Shown here: positions 32,934-34,650 of the stretch, one piece after another | Numbering within the stretch: position 1 is the stretch's first letter | Layout of the letters: each line of letters opens with the position of its first letter | Assembly: GCF_009687865.1 (NCBI RefSeq) | Contig: NZ_BLAE01000099.1 | Coordinates: forward strand, 1-34,650 | Reading direction: 5' to 3' | Length of the DNA: 34,650 nt | Source of the DNA: Acrocarpospora macrocephala | Lineage (GTDB): Bacteria > Actinomycetota > Actinomycetes > Streptosporangiales > Streptosporangiaceae | Position numbers and translations under genes: made by a program | Notes under the pieces: model-generated | What the model was told of the DNA's origin: nothing | The model's database searches: none | What the model saw: the letters and a program-made list of their open reading frames with translations, nothing else

Positions 32934-32948
32934 TACCCCCTGGGGGTA
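32934..32948. promoter_or_regulatory. CsoR-type operator (SHOCT gene)
   Basis: TACCCCC-T-GGGGGTA is a perfect 7+1+7 palindrome of the kind bound by actinobacterial CsoR. It lies between the copA remnant stop and the SHOCT gene start, so the SHOCT gene has its own copper-responsive promoter. Confidence 0.78.
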
Positions 32949-32990
32949 CGAGCGTGGGAGGTCTTCGGCCCCCTGCCGCGCTGCCCGCCT

Positions 32991-33244
32991 TCACCCGGAC
33001 CACGTTGCGCGGAAGCGGCGCAGGCGCAGGCTGTTGCTGACGACGAAGACCGAGGAGAACGCCATGGCGGCGCCGGCGATCATCGGGTTGAGCAGGCCGA
33101 GCGCCGCCAGCGGGAGGGCCGCCACGTTGTAGGCGAAGGCCCAGAACAGGTTGCCCTTGATCGTGCGGAGGGTCCGGCGGGAGAGCCGGATCGCGTCGGC
33201 CGCCACCCGCAGGTCGCCGCGCCCAGCTTGGCGGCGGTGTTCAT
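32991..33244 (-). pseudogene. copA: Remnant of copper-exporting P-type ATPase (copA)
   Basis: Codons read leftward from about 33220 encode the exact C-terminal end of CopA-type ATPases: [18 protein letters not shown], then [19 protein letters not shown], then the last helix [19 protein letters not shown], stop at 32991. Everything expected before it (metal-binding domain, DKTGT, GDGxND) is missing. At the other side an ATG at 33244 overlaps the copZ stop (ATGA) and encodes only MNTAAKLGA before running into the remnant out of frame. A deletion of about 2 kb that joined the start and the end of copA explains this. No functional export pump remains at this locus. Confidence 0.83.
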
Positions 33245-33450
33245 GACGGATCCACTTCGTATCCGGCCTCTTGGACAGCGGCCTTGATCTGCTCACTGTC
33301 GATCGGGTCATCGCTCTCCACGGTCAGGAGCCCGCTCGCCAGGTCGACCTCCACCGCGGTGATACCAGAGATCTCCCCGACCTCTTCCTTGACGGAGCTG
33401 ACACAGTGACCGCAGGTCATTCCCTTGACGGTGTAGGTGGCGGTGGTCAT
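33241..33450 (-). CDS. copZ: CopZ-like copper chaperone
   Basis: A 69-residue heavy-metal-associated domain with the Cu(I) site GMTCGHC (C13, C16), a single ferredoxin-like fold and no membrane segment. It carries Cu(I) to CopA or CsoR in the cytoplasm. The ATG at 33450 is ten bases after AGGAGGA; the in-frame ATG at 33459 is too close to it. The TGA overlaps the ATG of the deleted copA by four bases, which shows the former copZ-copA operon. Two CsoR-type palindromes lie 44-96 bases upstream. Confidence 0.92.
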   Translation of the reverse strand: MTTATYTVKGMTCGHCVSSVKEEVGEISGITAVEVDLASGLLTVESDDPIDSEQIKAAVQEAGYEVDPS

Positions 33451-33493
33451 GGCGATCATTCCTCCTGCTGGGTTGATCAAGAAAGGCTTCGAT

Positions 33494-33546
33494 TACCCCC
33501 ATGGGGTATGCCAACGCAGGGAAACGTAGCATACCCCCCGGGGGTT
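33494..33546. promoter_or_regulatory. Two CsoR-type operators upstream of copZ
   Basis: TACCCCCATGGGGTA (33494-33508) and TACCCCCCGGGGGTT (33532-33546) are both C-run/G-run palindromes with TA ends, 38 bp apart. They flank the probable copZ promoter. The double site suggests tighter control than at the SHOCT gene. Confidence 0.8.
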
Positions 33547-33678
33547 TGCACAAGATTGCCCGGGGGTTGCGGCCTTCCACCCGTTCTGTGGACAGGTCAC
33601 AGCAGAGGGAACGGGATGTCCGCGCAGGCGGTTAGAGGCGCGGAGGACGCAAGAGATGCGCCCACATGGATGTCTTCG

Positions 33679-34650
33679 TCAGGGGCGGACGGCGCCGAGG
33701 AAGCGGCCTCGCCAGTAGCCGTCAATGGTGACCACCTTGACGACGTCGCCGGTCTGCGGAGAGTGGACCATCTTCCCGTCACCCGCGTAGATGCCCATGT
33801 GTCCCAATCCCCGGCTGAACAGCAGATCGCCCGGTTGCAGTGCGTCCAAGGGGACTCGGCGGCCGGCACCCCAGGCCCACTGCTCGTAGGTGGTGCGGGG
33901 CAGCTGGACTCCCGCGGCTCTCCAGGAAGCCTGGGAGAAGCCCGAGCAGTCGTAGGAACCGGGGCCTGTGGCGCCGTATCTGTACGGCTTGCCGACCTGG
34001 GCGAAGGCGAACTCAAGGGCCACGCGCGCGTCCCCGGAGGCGGGCCCGGTGTAGGCGATTCCCGTACTGTTCGGGTCGCCGACATTGAAGGCACCCAGCT
34101 GGCGCAGGAGTTTTGTCTGCTCTCTTACCAGCCGATCAGCCTTCTTCTTCTCCTTGCCCACCTTGTCGCGTTCCGTGTCCGCCTCAGCGAGCACGACCTT
34201 GGCCTCGTCGCGCTGGGCGCGCAACTCCACGGTGGTCGCCTCGAAGGAGCGCAGCGCTTCCGTCTGGGTTCGGGCCATCTGGTCGATGGAGGTCATCCGG
34301 CTCAGCATCGCGTCAGCGTTGCCGGAGTCGAGGAATCCCTGCATGCCGGACAACCCGCCGAACTGGTAGCTGCCGACCGCCAGCGAGACGAGACCCTCGC
34401 GGAGGGCGTCGAGTCGTGCGCGCTTGCGTTCCAGCGCGGTGTTGAGACCCTGGTACTTCTTCCTGGCCTTCTGGTACGACTCGGTGGCTTGGTTGTACTT
34501 CTCGACCACCTCGTCGGCCTGCTCGTTGAGCTTCACCAACTTGGCACGGGCTTGTGCGATGGTCGGCCGGGGTTCCGCGGTCGCGCCGCCTTGAGCGACC
34601 AGTAACGCGAGTAGGAGAAGACCCACGGTCACTGGTATTCGCCCAAGTCT
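33679..34650 (-). CDS. NlpC/P60 peptidoglycan endopeptidase with coiled coil (5' end at or beyond window edge)
   Basis: At least 317 residues. A signal-peptide core (VGLLLLALLVAQGGATA) is followed by a long coiled coil (about 30-185, rich in K, E, R, Q and A), a short linker and a C-terminal NlpC/P60 domain with catalytic Cys in YDCSGF, His in LGHMGIYAG and the third polar residue in VHSPQTGD. This is the RipA/CwlO-like layout of secreted D,L-endopeptidases that cut peptide stems during growth or division, the coiled coil serving in auto-inhibition or partner binding. A GTG at 34632 could start it, but the frame is open to the edge and the positively charged signal start (RLGRIP) lies before it, so the true start is probably outside. 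Confidence 0.88.
   Translation of the reverse strand, partial: RLGRIPVTVGLLLLALLVAQGGATAEPRPTIAQARAKLVKLNEQADEVVEKYNQATESYQKARKKYQGLNTALERKRARLDALREGLVSLAVGSYQFGGLSGMQGFLDSGNADAMLSRMTSIDQMARTQTEALRSFEATTVELRAQRDEAKVVLAEADTERDKVGKEKKKADRLVREQTKLLRQLGAFNVGDPNSTGIAYTGPASGDARVALEFAFAQVGKPYRYGATGPGSYDCSGFSQASWRAAGVQLPRTTYEQWAWGAGRRVPLDALQPGDLLFSRGLGHMGIYAGDGKMVHSPQTGDVVKVVTIDGYWRGRFLGAVRP

Noticed and set aside
1-34650. CRISPR arrays, insertion sequences, rRNA or tRNA genes
   Set aside because: I found no regularly spaced repeats, no recognisable transposase, and no complete tRNA or rRNA sequence.

Overview
The window is about 34.6 kb of high-GC, gene-dense DNA with GTG starts, strong purine-rich ribosome sites and many 1-4 base gene overlaps. 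IdeR/DtxR-type iron boxes, CsoR-type copper operators, NarL-type two-component regulation, a Ser/Thr kinase with a C-terminal propeller and a PL1 pectate lyase with a Pro/Ser linker all point to a filamentous actinobacterium. A member of the Streptosporangiales is my best guess. That is an inference from gene content; no rRNA or tRNA gene is visible.

Layout. (1) 1-2.0 kb: an MFS transporter, then a FhuF-like [2Fe-2S] siderophore reductase behind a near-consensus IdeR box. (2) 2.0-6.2 kb: a LacI-controlled divergon (cysteine-dioxygenase-like cupin plus amidohydrolase against the lacI-type gene), followed by an aromatic amino-acid-lyase homologue whose catalytic triad is not canonical, and a small holin-like membrane protein. 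(3) 6.3-11.0 kb: a small unknown protein, an ApbE-like flavin transferase divergent from an OsmC-like protein, a structured non-coding stretch with GGA loops, a membrane-anchored protein with a duplicated beta unit, a PHM-like copper monooxygenase lipoprotein cut by an in-frame stop, and a DUF488 protein next to a truncated gene. (4) 11.2-17.4 kb: a second IdeR box drives a siderophore-interacting flavoreductase and two ABC half-transporters, a split version of mycobacterial IrtAB. A TetR gene and a frameshifted FAD monooxygenase with a TetR-type operator follow. (5) 17.4-22.1 kb: a shikimate/quinate catabolic locus (MHS transporter, shikimate dehydrogenase, 3-dehydroshikimate dehydratase fused to an HPPD-like domain, TetR) with a matching 19-bp motif before each divergent transcript. 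(6) 22.2-26.8 kb: a kinase-propeller protein, possible gene debris, a small membrane protein and a NarL-type two-component pair. (7) 27.1-30.1 kb: a 1001-residue SF1 helicase with a coiled-coil insert, a PLD nuclease-like module and a DUF5710-like tail, the architecture reported for type II Mokosh anti-phage proteins. (8) 30.2-32.1 kb: a secreted pectate lyase under a perfect LacI-type palindrome. (9) 32.2-33.6 kb: a copper island (CsoR, SHOCT protein, copZ, copA reduced to its C-terminus) with several CsoR-type palindromes. (10) An NlpC/P60 peptidoglycan hydrolase at the right edge.

The genes read as several small independently regulated modules: iron acquisition (two separated IdeR sites implying one regulon), copper homeostasis, plant-derived carbon use (pectin and shikimate/quinate) and a likely defence gene. 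Four genes look damaged: the copper monooxygenase (stop), the FAD monooxygenase (frameshift), copA (large deletion) and the gene next to DUF488 (5' truncation).
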